A stretch of DNA of 64,000 bases from Desulfosarcina ovata subsp. ovata (GCF_009689005.1 NZ_AP021879.1:3968001-4032000), one strand, 5' to 3'; shown: positions 48,616 to 60,682, counted from the stretch's first letter. The notes: generated from the letters alone by a model not told the origin. Program-made: numbers and translations.

Positions 48616-50949
48616 ATGACGGAAAAGAAACTGCCTTATACCATAACGGGAATGCGTGATGGCGAGCGTTTGTCCTCACGGGTTGTCGAAGAAGAGATTC
48701 AACGGGCCATAGACGCCGGCCATCGCCAGCTGACCATCCAGGCCTTCGGTCAGCACGGCATCGGCGGTCGCCTTTGGAAAACCAATGGCGAAACGGTCCA
48801 TATCCGGATTGACGGCCATGCCGGTCAGCGTACCGGCTCCATCGGGTATCCGGGAACGTTTATCGATGTCCTTGGCCCCGTATCGGATGATGTGGGCTGG
48901 CTCAATGCCGGAGCGGTGATTACCGTTCACGGTCACGCCTCCAACGGCGTGGCCAACGGCATGGCCCAGGGCAAGGTGCATGTCGCCGGCAGCATCGGTG
49001 CCCGCGGCATGACCATGACCAAATTCAATCCCCGCTTCGATCCGCCCCAGCTTTGGATACTGGGTTCGGCCGGCGACTATTTCGCCGAATTCATGGCCGG
49101 CGGCGTGGCCGTCATCTGCGGGCATGCGCCCCAGAATCCGGAAAACGTGCTCGGCTACCGCCCCATGGTGGGCATGGTGGGCGGCCGGGTCTTTTTCCGC
49201 GGCCCCCACAAAGGCTTCAGCCAGGCCGACGCCAAGATGGTGCCCATTGATGATGAGACCTGGCGCTGGTTGAGCGACGGCCTGCGTGATTACCTGACCG
49301 CCATTGACCGCGTGGAACTTCTCGAGACCCTTACCATGCGTGAGGAGTGGCAGCTGATCCGGGCGCGGTCCCCCCAGGAGAAGATCGGGGCGCCGCGGCG
49401 CTCCATGGCCGATTTCCACCAGAACGTCTGGGACAAACACCTGGGTAAGGGTGGGCTGGTCGGTGACCTGACCGATCTCGACCGCAGCCCGATCCCCCTG
49501 ATCACCCACGGCGAGCTGCGCCGTTTCGTGCCGGTCTGGGAAAACCGCAAGTTCAAGGCCCCCTGCGAGGCGACCTGCCCGTCGGGCATTCCCGTTCAGG
49601 AGCGCTGGCGCCTGGTCCGTGAGGGCCGTGTGGACGAGGCCGTCGACCTGGCCCTGGCCTTCACTCCCTTTCCGGCATCCGTGTGCGGCTACCTGTGCCC
49701 CCATCCCTGCATGACCGCCTGTACCAAGGGATCGGCCTTCATGACCCCGGTGGATGTCTCCCAGCTGGGACGCGCCAGCATCCAGGCCAAGGTTCCGGAC
49801 CTGCCGCCGCTTTCCGGTAAGCGCATCGCCGTGATCGGCGGGGGACCGGCCGGTATTTCCACGGCCTGGCAACTGCGCCGCAAGGGCCATGAAGCGGTGG
49901 TTTTCGATACCGCCGGGACCCTTGGCGGCAAGATCGCCTCGGTAATTCCCAATACCCGGATTCCCGCCGAGGTGGTGCAGAAGGAACTGGATCGGGCCGC
50001 TGAAGTGATCCCCCACGTTCACCTGCAACAGCGTCTGGCCCAGGCCGATACCGCCCAGCTGGTCGCCGATTACGACTTTGTGGTTGTCGCCGCCGGTGCC
50101 CAGAAACCCCGGACCCTGCCCATTCCCGGCAAGGAACGCATGGTCACGGCCACGGATTTCCTTCTGCAGGCCAAGCAGGACCAGGCCAAACCCGGCGTGC
50201 GGGTGGTGATCATCGGTGCCGGTAACGTGGGCTGCGACGTGGCCACCGAGGCATCCCGGCTGGGGGCCAAAGAGATCACCCTGCTGGACGTCCAGGAACC
50301 GGCCAGTTTCGGCAAGGAGCGCGAGGATGCCGAGGCTGCCGGCGCCATCTTCCGCTGGCCGGTGTTTACCCGCCAGATCACCGACGCGGGCGTCGAACTG
50401 GAGAGCGGCGAGCTGATTCCCGCCGATACGGTGATCATTTCCATCGGTGATGCTCCGGATCTGGATTTTCTGCCTGACGATGTGGCCACTGAGCGCGGCT
50501 ATGTGATGGTCAATGACGACTATCAGACTTCCAACCCCAAGGTATACGCCATTGGCGACGTGGTACGGCCCGGTCTGCTCACCGATGCCATCGGCGCCGG
50601 CCGGCGGGCGGCCGAGACCATCACCGAGATCCTGGCCGGCAAACGACCCGGTGCCGACCGCAAGACGGTGATCGATATCAAGCGCATTTCCTTGGAATAC
50701 CTGGATCCGCGGATCATCGAGTATGAAGACATGGCCCAGTGTGGCTCCCAGTGCTCCAGCTGCGGTACCTGCCGGGATTGCGGCATCTGCGTGGCCACCT
50801 GCCCGGAAGCGGCCATCAGCCGCAAGGCCGGCGAAGGGGTTGAGTTCGAATATGTGGTCAATCCCGAGCGCTGCATCGGGTGCGGGTTTTGTGCCGGTGC
50901 CTGCCCCTGCGGCATCTGGGACCTGGTGGAGAACACCCCCATGGGATGA
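48616..50949 (+). CDS. gltD: Glutamate synthase GXGXG domain fused to GltD-type oxidoreductase and ferredoxin
   Basis: A 777-residue fusion. Residues 1-240 form the GXGXG beta-helix domain (IQAFGQHGIGGRLW, DVGWLNAGAVITVHGHASNG, GARGMTM). From about 300 a GltD-like NAD(P)H:flavin oxidoreductase follows: APCEATCPSGIPVQ, SVCGYLCPHPCMTAC, the FAD site VIGGGPAGISTAW (about 411-423) and the NAD(P)H site VIIGAGNVGCDVA (about 533-545). A C-terminal ferredoxin domain has CGSQCSSCGTCRDCGICVATCPE and CIGCGFCAGACPCG. The second motif is cysteine-dense, perhaps binding an extra cluster. It would feed electrons to the FMN subunit. It starts 17 bp after the previous gene and ends in a strong terminator. Confidence 0.92.
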   Translation: MTEKKLPYTITGMRDGERLSSRVVEEEIQRAIDAGHRQLTIQAFGQHGIGGRLWKTNGETVHIRIDGHAGQRTGSIGYPGTFIDVLGPVSDDVGWLNAGAVITVHGHASNGVANGMAQGKVHVAGSIGARGMTMTKFNPRFDPPQLWILGSAGDYFAEFMAGGVAVICGHAPQNPENVLGYRPMVGMVGGRVFFRGPHKGFSQADAKMVPIDDETWRWLSDGLRDYLTAIDRVELLETLTMREEWQLIRARSPQEKIGAPRRSMADFHQNVWDKHLGKGGLVGDLTDLDRSPIPLITHGELRRFVPVWENRKFKAPCEATCPSGIPVQERWRLVREGRVDEAVDLALAFTPFPASVCGYLCPHPCMTACTKGSAFMTPVDVSQLGRASIQAKVPDLPPLSGKRIAVIGGGPAGISTAWQLRRKGHEAVVFDTAGTLGGKIASVIPNTRIPAEVVQKELDRAAEVIPHVHLQQRLAQADTAQLVADYDFVVVAAGAQKPRTLPIPGKERMVTATDFLLQAKQDQAKPGVRVVIIGAGNVGCDVATEASRLGAKEITLLDVQEPASFGKEREDAEAAGAIFRWPVFTRQITDAGVELESGELIPADTVIISIGDAPDLDFLPDDVATERGYVMVNDDYQTSNPKVYAIGDVVRPGLLTDAIGAGRRAAETITEILAGKRPGADRKTVIDIKRISLEYLDPRIIEYEDMAQCGSQCSSCGTCRDCGICVATCPEAAISRKAGEGVEFEYVVNPERCIGCGFCAGACPCGIWDLVENTPMG

Positions 50950-50984
50950 TATCGGCCACCAGCGCATCAACAAACGTTCAAGTC

Positions 50985-51013
50985 AAGGGCAGGCCCACGG
51001 GCCTGCCCTTTTT
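50985..51013 (+). terminator. Rho-independent terminator of the glutamate synthase operon
   Basis: AAGGGCAGGCCC and GGGCCTGCCCTT form a perfect stem with a 2-nt loop (AC), then TTT, 36 bp after the last stop codon. Confidence 0.93.
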
Positions 51014-51021
51014 GCGGCAAC

Positions 51022-51063
51022 GTCGGTTGAATATTTGGATTTTTAAATTTGACATCAACCGAC
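51022..51063. repeat. Inverted repeat with AT-rich core before carA
   Basis: GTCGGTTGA (51022-51030) and TCAACCGAC (51055-51063) are exact complements around a 24-bp AT-rich core. It may be a small mobile or regulatory repeat; no T-run follows. Confidence 0.6.
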
Positions 51064-51254
51064 CGGCGCCTCAATTTCTGACTTGGCGGAGCAGCCATGC
51101 GGTATTTCGGCAGTGGCGGCCACCTGCGGATCGACAAACGGCAGGCCCATGCCGGCAATTTTAAAGGGGTTGATTTGACGGGCAGATGTGGTAATTGACC
51201 TCAGAACTTTTTCAGCGTTTGGCATACCTGCCGGGCGCAACAAGACGGTTAGCC

Positions 51255-52391
51255 ATGGAAGCACGATTAACACTCGAGGATGGTCGCACGTTTCCCTGCC
51301 GCTCTTTTACCGGACCGGGAGAGGCCAGCGGAGAGGTGGTCTTCAACACCAGCATGACCGGCTACCAGGAGGTGCTCACCGATCCCTCCTACAGCGGACA
51401 GATGGTGACCATGACCTATCCGCTGGTGGGCAACTACGGCGTCAATCCCGACGATGTGGAGTCCGCCCGGATTCAGGTGGCGGCGTTTCTGGTCAAGGAA
51501 TATCAGCCGTTTCCCAGCAATTTCAGATCCACCCAAAGCCTGGCCGATTACCTGAAAGGGCAAGGCATCCTGGGGGTCGAAGGGTTGGATACCCGGGCCC
51601 TGACCCGTCATATCCGCAACGGCGGGGCCATGCGGGCCATTATTTCCACGCAGGATCTCGATCCCGAATCCCTGAAACGCCGGGCCAATCAAATCCCCAG
51701 CATGGAGGGCATGGATCTGGCCAAGGATGTCAGCACCCGCCGGGCTTACCGCTGGGCCGACGGCAGGCCCGAGGCCCTGAACGATGACGCCCGGCTGGAT
51801 GCCAGCGTCTGGCGGCACCGGGGTGCTCGTCCGTCGGTCGTGGCCATCGATTTCGGTCTCAAATACAATATCGGCCGTTGCCTGGAACGGGCCGGGTTCG
51901 AGGTGCTGGTGGTGCCGGCCACCACCGATGCCGCATCCATCATGGCCATGGCGCCCGACGGTCTGTTTCTCTCCAACGGTCCCGGCGATCCGGAGCCGGT
52001 GACCTACGGAATCGAGACCACGCGGGAGCTGCTCGGCCGGCTGCCGATTTTCGGTATCTGCCTGGGTAACCAGATTCTGGGCTTGGCTTTGGGCGGACGT
52101 ACGTACAAGCTCAAGTTCGGCCATCGTGGTGCCAACCAGCCGGTGAAAAACCTGGATACCGGCCGGGTGGAGATCACTTCCCAGAATCATGGTTTTGCCG
52201 TGGATATGGAGAGCCTGGGGAACGATATCGTGGCGGTCACCCACATCAACCTGAACGACAACACCGTGGAAGGTATCCGGCACCGCCGGCTGCCGGCGTT
52301 TGCCGTCCAGTACCATCCGGAAGCATCGCCGGGACCGCACGATGCGGCCTACCTGTTCGATCAGTTTAGAGCCATGATGAAAATCGCCTGA
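51255..52391 (+). CDS. carA: Carbamoyl-phosphate synthase small subunit (glutaminase)
   Basis: A 378-residue subunit that hydrolyses glutamine and passes ammonia to CarB for arginine and pyrimidine synthesis. N-terminal blocks [14 protein letters not shown] and [37 protein letters not shown] are standard CarA. The class-I amidotransferase triad is visible: [15 protein letters not shown] with the nucleophile Cys (about 268), and [13 protein letters not shown] with His and Glu (about 352-354). The ATG at 51255 matches the usual family start; a longer frame from a TTG at 51195 adds a non-conserved extension. The ribosome site is weak. carB follows 69 bp later. Confidence 0.95.
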   Translation: MEARLTLEDGRTFPCRSFTGPGEASGEVVFNTSMTGYQEVLTDPSYSGQMVTMTYPLVGNYGVNPDDVESARIQVAAFLVKEYQPFPSNFRSTQSLADYLKGQGILGVEGLDTRALTRHIRNGGAMRAIISTQDLDPESLKRRANQIPSMEGMDLAKDVSTRRAYRWADGRPEALNDDARLDASVWRHRGARPSVVAIDFGLKYNIGRCLERAGFEVLVVPATTDAASIMAMAPDGLFLSNGPGDPEPVTYGIETTRELLGRLPIFGICLGNQILGLALGGRTYKLKFGHRGANQPVKNLDTGRVEITSQNHGFAVDMESLGNDIVAVTHINLNDNTVEGIRHRRLPAFAVQYHPEASPGPHDAAYLFDQFRAMMKIA

Positions 52392-52460
52392 TCCGGATTT
52401 ATGCCCGGTAACCCATAGCGCGCGCCACTGGCTGCGCATGACGACGCTGATAATCGAGAC

Positions 52461-55721
<3,261 letters not shown>

Positions 55722-55761
55722 GGGACGAAATGTCCCGGCTCAACCATTACTTTCAAGGCAG

Positions 55762-57207
55762 ATGACCATGAAACCAACAGGAGTGATCGACCCGCAACCC
55801 ATGGACGAGGACAAGCCCCGCGAGGCCTGCGGGCTTTTTGGCGCCTTTGGCCATCCGGATGCGGCCAAGCTCTGCTATTTCGGCATTTACGCCCTCCAGC
55901 ACCGTGGCCAGGAGAGCGCCGGGATTGCCGTTACCGACAACGGAGCCATTGATGAGTACAAGGGCATGGGCCTGGTTCCCGATGTCTTCGACATGGATGT
56001 CCTGGACGGCCTGAACGGTCCGACGGCCATCGGGCATGTGCGCTACTCCACCACCGGCAGTTCCATTGTGGCCAACGCCCAGCCGCTGGTGGTGCGCCAC
56101 CGCAACCGGGCCTATGCCGTGGCCCACAACGGCAACCTGGTCAATGCCCACACCATCAAGGCGGAGCTGGAAGAGGCGGGGTCGATCTTCCAGACCACCA
56201 TGGACAGCGAGGTGTTTCTGCACCTTTTCGTGCGTAGCCTCAGCCTGGGGTTCGAAGAGGCCCTGAAGGCCACGGTGGCGCGTATGAAGGGGGCCTTTTC
56301 CATGGTCGTGCTCACCAGCCGCGGTGAAATGATCGGCATCAAGGATCCCCATGGGTTCCGCCCCCTCTGCCTGGGCAAACTCAACGGCTCCTGGATTCTG
56401 GCCTCGGAGACCTGCGCCCTGGATCTGGTGCAGGCGGAATTCGTGCGCGAACTGGAGCCCGGCGAGATTGTCATCATCAGCAAGGACGGGGTGAAGAGCA
56501 TTCGCACCAGTACTCCCAAACAGCGTTCGTTCTGTATTTTCGAGTTCATCTATTTTGCCCGTCCGGACAGTACCTTTTTCGGGCACAACGTCTACCTGAC
56601 CCGCAAGGCCCATGGCCGGCGCCTGGCCGAGGAGGCCCCGGTGGGCGCGGACCTGGTGATGCCCTTTCCCGATTCCGGTGTTTATGCGGGCCTGGGGTAC
56701 TCCGAGGCGTCCGGGATCCCCTTTGAAACCGGCATGATCCGCAACCACTACGTGGGCCGCACCTTTATCCAGCCAACCCAGAGCATGCGTGATTTCGGGG
56801 TGCGGGTGAAGCTCAACCCCATAAAGGAACTGCTCAAGGGCAAGGACATCATCATTATCGAGGATTCGATCATCCGGGGCACCACGGCCAAAACCCGCGT
56901 CAAGGCCCTGCGTGAGCTGGGCGTTAAACGGGTTCATCTGCGGGTGAGCGGCCCGCCCCACCGTTTCCCCTGCCATTACGGCATCGATTTTTCCACTAAG
57001 GGAGAGCTGATTGCGGCAAAAATGAGCGTGGAAGAACTGGGGCGTTACCTGGGACTGGACTCCCTGGCCTACTTGAGCCTGGACGGCCTGCTCGAATCCA
57101 CCGGTATCGACAATCCGGCCGACCATTTCTGTAAGGCCTGTTTCGACGGCTGCTATCCGGTTCACTTTGACGAAAATCTTTCCAAGCATTGCATGGAGGT
57201 CCGATAA
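55762..57207 (+). CDS. purF: Amidophosphoribosyltransferase (glutamine PRPP amidotransferase)
   Basis: A 481-residue enzyme of the first committed step of purine synthesis, turning PRPP and glutamine into phosphoribosylamine. Cys23 in REACGLFGAFG is the glutaminase nucleophile, exposed by removal of a propeptide of about 22 residues as in Bacillus subtilis PurF. The PRPP loop is IIIIEDSIIRGTTAKTRV (about 354-371). Cysteines in CIFEF (about 257), PCHYG and CKACFDGC near the C-terminus match the [4Fe-4S] ligands of the Bacillus-type enzyme, which is oxygen-sensitive. ATG 55762 is chosen after an AAGGCAG ribosome site; ATG 55768 is nearly as good. It follows carAB, joining purine and pyrimidine supply. 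Confidence 0.94.
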   Translation: MTMKPTGVIDPQPMDEDKPREACGLFGAFGHPDAAKLCYFGIYALQHRGQESAGIAVTDNGAIDEYKGMGLVPDVFDMDVLDGLNGPTAIGHVRYSTTGSSIVANAQPLVVRHRNRAYAVAHNGNLVNAHTIKAELEEAGSIFQTTMDSEVFLHLFVRSLSLGFEEALKATVARMKGAFSMVVLTSRGEMIGIKDPHGFRPLCLGKLNGSWILASETCALDLVQAEFVRELEPGEIVIISKDGVKSIRTSTPKQRSFCIFEFIYFARPDSTFFGHNVYLTRKAHGRRLAEEAPVGADLVMPFPDSGVYAGLGYSEASGIPFETGMIRNHYVGRTFIQPTQSMRDFGVRVKLNPIKELLKGKDIIIIEDSIIRGTTAKTRVKALRELGVKRVHLRVSGPPHRFPCHYGIDFSTKGELIAAKMSVEELGRYLGLDSLAYLSLDGLLESTGIDNPADHFCKACFDGCYPVHFDENLSKHCMEVR

Positions 57208-57231
57208 GGCGATTGGCGGACAGAAATCGCC
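57208..57231 (+). terminator. Weak hairpin after purF
   Basis: GGCGATT and AATCGCC pair over 7 bp immediately after the purF stop codon, without a T-run. Its effect is doubtful. Confidence 0.3.
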
Positions 57232-57326
57232 TAACCACAATCAGACTTGCCTTTACCGGCCCGGCGCACTAAAATACGTCCACAACACCACGCTGTCCGG
57301 TCATTGATACTGCCCTGGGGGATTGT

Positions 57327-57890
57327 ATGATCGAGTCCAAATATCTGAAGGAAAATATTGAGAATATCCAGCGCCTGATGTCCATCTCGGCCCTGAAGCA
57401 CTTTGAGACGCGCAATCTGGGCAAGTTGCTGCGGCTGAGCAAAATCCGCCAGTACGAGGATGGGGAGACGATCATCCAGGAGGGCGACATGGATCCCTGG
57501 CTCTACTTTTTGCTTTCCGGAAAGATCCGCATCACCAAGGAAGGCGAAGATATCGGCGTGATTGGCAAAAAGGGGGAAATTTTCGGTGAGATGCGCGTCA
57601 TCGACGATCAGAGCCGCAGCGCCACGGTGGTCGCCGTGGGAAAAACCATCTGTCTGGCCGTGGACACGTCGGCGGGTAGCCGGCTGACGTCATCGGATCA
57701 CAAAGACGAGCGCCTGGACTTCCTTTTGCTGCTCTATCGAATTTTTGCCGAATACATGACCAACCGGCTGCGCCTGACCAATGAGGAACTGATCCGGGCC
57801 AAAAAAGAGATCCGTCGTTTGGGCGGGGATGCGTCCGGATCGGAAGCCAACCTTGACGCGGATATCGATAACCTCATGAAAATGGTCTGA
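57327..57890 (+). CDS. Cyclic nucleotide-binding domain protein without a DNA-binding domain
   Basis: A 187-residue protein whose residues 22-115 form a cNMP-binding beta-roll (IRQYEDGETIIQEGDMDPWLYFLLSGKIRITKEG, then GKKGEIFGEMRVIDDQSRSATVVA). The phosphate cassette GEIFGEMRVIDDQSRSAT resembles the canonical GExxxxRLxxxxRxAT, with R in SRSAT kept, so cAMP, cGMP or another ligand may bind. Instead of a Crp helix-turn-helix, a helical segment (LLLLYRIFAEYMTNRLRLTNEELIRAKKEIRRLGG) follows, probably for dimerisation. Its stop overlaps the start of the radical SAM gene (TGATG), so the two are coupled and the protein may act as a sensor partner. Function unknown. Confidence 0.8.
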   Translation: MIESKYLKENIENIQRLMSISALKHFETRNLGKLLRLSKIRQYEDGETIIQEGDMDPWLYFLLSGKIRITKEGEDIGVIGKKGEIFGEMRVIDDQSRSATVVAVGKTICLAVDTSAGSRLTSSDHKDERLDFLLLLYRIFAEYMTNRLRLTNEELIRAKKEIRRLGGDASGSEANLDADIDNLMKMV

Positions 57891-58894
57891 TGCGACGAAC
57901 GGTTTCCTTTTCGCGGGATTCGGCCAATGTCTTTTTTCACCTCCTCACCCGCTGTAATCTGCGCTGCCGCCACTGTTACATCAATCCCGATCAGCACGGC
58001 ACCGAAACCCTGGGCATCGATACCATCGATTGCTGGCTGGAGATCTTTGCCCGGCGACATCCGGCCGCCAACCTGATCCTGCTGGGCGGCGAACCCACCC
58101 TGCATCCCGATCTGGCCACGGCGGTCAAACGGGCGGTACGCCTAGGATACGGCTCGGTGACCATCGACACCAACGGCTACCTGTTTCATGATATCCTGGA
58201 TCGGGTGACGCCGCATGAGGTGGACTTTTTCAGTTTCAGTTTGGACGGCCCCACGCCGGCGGTCAACGACCCGTTGCGCGGTGACGGCTGCTTCGTCGCC
58301 TGCACGGCCGGTATTCCGGAAGCCAAGGCACGCGGGTTTTCGGTCAGCCTGATTTATACGGTCAGCCAGGCCAACGTCGACCATCTTCACCGGATGCCGG
58401 CGCTGCTGGAAAAATGGGGCGTGGATCGTTTTTTCATCCAGGTGATCGGCGTTCGCGGCCAGTGGACCGAAGATGCCGCCCGTCGGGAAACCCTGGCCCA
58501 GGTGGACCGGAAGACCTGGCTGCAGGTGGTGCCTCGGGTGGCCGAGGATGCCGCCCGCCGGGGAATCCCGACCACTTTTCCCAAGGTATTTCTCGATGCC
58601 GGCGAGACGTTCGAGTGCGCGGGGCAGGTGGCCGACAACTATTTTATTTTCCCCAATGGCCGGGTTTATCGCTGCCCGCTGTGCGAGGATTATCCCCTGC
58701 ACAGCTTCGAGATTCGCGAGGACCGGCTGGTGGCCACCCCGCGGATCAACGAGACCGATCTTTTCCCCCTGACCATCCCCGAAGGGTGCGTGATGAACCG
58801 CATCGTCCAGCCCCGTAACCTGGCTGCGTCCGGAAATGGCGTGCCGGCCTATAAAATTGCCTGCTGCATGCTCAAGGAAGAGATCACCCCCTGA
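57890..58894 (+). CDS. Radical SAM protein with C-terminal cysteine cluster (SPASM-like)
   Basis: A 334-residue radical SAM enzyme. The CxxxCxxC cluster motif is in TRCNLRCRHCYIN (about residues 20-32), followed by LILLGGEPTLHPDL (GGEP motif) and FFSFSLDGPTP. The C-terminal third has further cysteines, FECAGQV, YRCPLCEDYP, GCVMN and ACCM, arranged like a twitch/SPASM auxiliary cluster region. Such enzymes modify peptides, proteins or cofactors, or mature metalloenzymes. It is translationally coupled to the cNMP-binding protein, an unusual partner. Its 3' end overlaps the antisense Cys-rich gene by 11 bp. No precursor peptide gene was recognised nearby, so its substrate is unknown. Confidence 0.85.
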   Translation: MRRTVSFSRDSANVFFHLLTRCNLRCRHCYINPDQHGTETLGIDTIDCWLEIFARRHPAANLILLGGEPTLHPDLATAVKRAVRLGYGSVTIDTNGYLFHDILDRVTPHEVDFFSFSLDGPTPAVNDPLRGDGCFVACTAGIPEAKARGFSVSLIYTVSQANVDHLHRMPALLEKWGVDRFFIQVIGVRGQWTEDAARRETLAQVDRKTWLQVVPRVAEDAARRGIPTTFPKVFLDAGETFECAGQVADNYFIFPNGRVYRCPLCEDYPLHSFEIREDRLVATPRINETDLFPLTIPEGCVMNRIVQPRNLAASGNGVPAYKIACCMLKEEITP

Positions 58895-59519
58895 CCGGCG
58901 GGCCGGCGCCCGTTCTGGCGTGAGGTGAACCGAAAACCGTTTCGACAAACCGGTTTTCCAACTGGCGGCGGGCCTGTTGGATCTGTTGCAGGGCCTTTTT
59001 CAACCGCCGTGCTTCGGCCGGATGCGTACGCAGGATGGCGGTCTGGGCCGGACAGACGTACCATGTACACACAAAGGGCCGCCGGATGCGATCCAACCGG
59101 CAGCCGTGGGGGGTTCCATAGCGGCAGCGCTCGCCCCGACGGCCCAGCAGTTGCTGTTCGGGAGGCGTGATATCGGCCAGGTGATAAAAGAGCAGGTCCC
59201 TGAAATCGGCCCATACCCAGGCGCGCTGGCAGCAGCTGTCCGTGCATGTCGGACAGGTCCGGCAGCACAAGGCGTCCATCATGGGAAAGAGGGATTCCAG
59301 CCGCTGGTGCATGCGGCTGGCCAGCAGGCAAAGCTCGGTCATGGCCGTCGGGTGGCGCTGGATCGTGATCGCCAGGCCGGTGTTGGCGTCCTGCCACAGG
59401 GACGGGGTGTTCCAGGGGATGGCGGAAAAAGGGGCGTCCATGAGAGTAGGTAATAGCAGGTTCGCGGCCATCCATAAACGGCCAATTTGACGATACGGGA
59501 ATTGAAGCATGACGTCCAT
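58884..59519 (-). CDS. Cys-rich protein, possibly metal-binding (YkgJ-like cysteine pattern)
   Basis: A 211-residue protein I do not recognise by name. Residues 79-150 carry a dense cysteine pattern: LCCRTCPTCTDSCCQRAW, then GERCRYGTPHGCRL, then RPFVCTWYVCP. The run of C-x2-C-x2-C-like spacing with a later GCxLxxxxRPxxCxxYxC recalls the zinc/iron-chelating YkgJ family, though the match is loose. The C-terminus is helical and basic. Start at ATG 59519 is preferred (GAGG 8 bases ahead); ATG 59510 is an alternative. It is wedged antisense between the radical SAM gene (3' overlap 11 bp) and azlC (5' overlap 11 bp). It may bind a metal or Fe-S cluster and serve the radical SAM neighbour. Confidence 0.7.
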   Translation of the reverse strand: MDVMLQFPYRQIGRLWMAANLLLPTLMDAPFSAIPWNTPSLWQDANTGLAITIQRHPTAMTELCLLASRMHQRLESLFPMMDALCCRTCPTCTDSCCQRAWVWADFRDLLFYHLADITPPEQQLLGRRGERCRYGTPHGCRLDRIRRPFVCTWYVCPAQTAILRTHPAEARRLKKALQQIQQARRQLENRFVETVFGSPHARTGAGPPVRG

Positions 59520-60228
59520 TTCATCCGCCTCGCGGTCAACGGTAATTAAAGACGGCCTGAACGCCGGCTGGCCCATCTGTCTGGGGTACCTGCCCATCGG
59601 CATGGCCTTCGGGGTCCTGGCCCAGAAGGCGGGGCTCAGCGCCATCCAGATCGGTCTGATGTCCATTCTCGTCTTTGCCGGCAGCGCACAGTTCATCGCC
59701 GTTGCCATGCTGGCCGCCGGGGCTTCGGCGCCGGCGATCATTACCACGACCTTTGTGGTCAATTTGCGGCATGTGTTGATGAGCTCCGCCTTGGCCGTCT
59801 ATTTGCGGGCCGCCCACCGGGGCGTGCTTGCGCTTTTTGCCTATGGGGTGACGGACGAGAGTTTTGCCGTCAACTTGCCGCGGTTCCATGCCCATACCTG
59901 GAACCTGCCCCGGGCCATGGTCGTCAACCATGCGGCCAACCTGGTCTGGTTTTTCAGCACCGTGACCGGCGGTATCGGCGGCCGCTTCATTCCGGAAGGG
60001 GCGCTGGGCATCGATTACGCCCTGATCGCCATGTTCATCTGCCTTCTGGTCTTCCAGCTCAGAAAGCGGATTCACCTGTTGACGGCCTTGATTGCCGGCT
60101 TGAGTGCCGTGGGGCTGGCCCTGGTGATTCCGGGAAACAGCTATATCGTCATCGCTTCCATCATCGCCGCCACCACCGGGGTTATCATCCAGCGCAGCAG
60201 ACCGGGGAGCAATCCGAAAAATGGCTGA
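59509..60228 (+). CDS. azlC: AzlC-family branched-chain amino acid exporter, large subunit
   Basis: A 239-residue inner-membrane protein with about six to seven hydrophobic segments. The family start KDGLNAGWPICLGYLPIGMAFGVLAQKAGLS and the block FAGSAQFIAVAMLAAGA are typical AzlC, and NLRHVLMSSALAVYL follows. With AzlD it exports branched-chain amino acids or their analogues. The ATG at 59509 overlaps the first bases of the divergent Cys-rich gene. Its stop overlaps azlD by 8 bp. The ribosome site is weak (GGGAA). Confidence 0.92.
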   Translation: MTSISSASRSTVIKDGLNAGWPICLGYLPIGMAFGVLAQKAGLSAIQIGLMSILVFAGSAQFIAVAMLAAGASAPAIITTTFVVNLRHVLMSSALAVYLRAAHRGVLALFAYGVTDESFAVNLPRFHAHTWNLPRAMVVNHAANLVWFFSTVTGGIGGRFIPEGALGIDYALIAMFICLLVFQLRKRIHLLTALIAGLSAVGLALVIPGNSYIVIASIIAATTGVIIQRSRPGSNPKNG

Positions 60229-60562
60229 CTATCTGCTGCTGCTTGTTGGCATGGGCCTGGTGACCTATCTGCCCCGCTGGCTCCCGCTGCACTATCTTTC
60301 CCGGCAATCTCTGCCGGAATGGTTCGTTCAGTGGCTGGAACTGATACCGGCAGCCATTCTCAGCGCGTTGCTGCTGCCGGCTCTGATCATCGGCGGGGAT
60401 ACGGGGAGGCTTGATCTTCTGCGGCCGGAGTTGTGGGTGGCCCTGCCGACGTTTGCCTTTGCCTGGTGGACGCGGTCATTGGGCGGGACGGTCGTCGTGG
60501 GGATGCTGCTGTTTTGGCTGGCCGAAAAGGTGGATCCGCAGTGGCTGGCCTGGGTGGGATGA
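60221..60562 (+). CDS. azlD: AzlD-family branched-chain amino acid exporter, small subunit
   Basis: A 113-residue membrane protein with four hydrophobic segments, the small partner of AzlC. The start MGLVTYLPRWLPLHYLSRQSLPEWFVQWLELIPAAILSALLLP is the usual AzlD pattern (TYLxRxLP and the PxAxLSAL segment). It starts inside the azlC C-terminus (8-bp overlap), so both subunits are made together. No dedicated regulator such as an Lrp protein is seen beside the pair. Confidence 0.9.
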   Translation: MADYLLLLVGMGLVTYLPRWLPLHYLSRQSLPEWFVQWLELIPAAILSALLLPALIIGGDTGRLDLLRPELWVALPTFAFAWWTRSLGGTVVVGMLLFWLAEKVDPQWLAWVG

Positions 60563-60603
60563 ACAGGGTGATCGCATTTAGAGCCCGGATTAGAAAAATC
60601 TGG

Positions 60604-60682
60604 TCGCAGGCATGGCCAGCTCCTACAGAAAACGATGTAGAACCAAACTATTGGCACGCATAGGAGCGGGCCATGCCCGCGA
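60604..60682. repeat. Paired REP-like elements in inverted orientation
   Basis: TCGCAGGCATGGCCAGCTCC (60604-60623, continuing TACA) and TAGGAGCGGGCCATGCCCGC (60661-60680, then GA) are imperfect reverse complements, each with its own small stem. This is the layout of a REP doublet (REPIN) common between genes of GC-rich proteobacteria. Confidence 0.6.
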
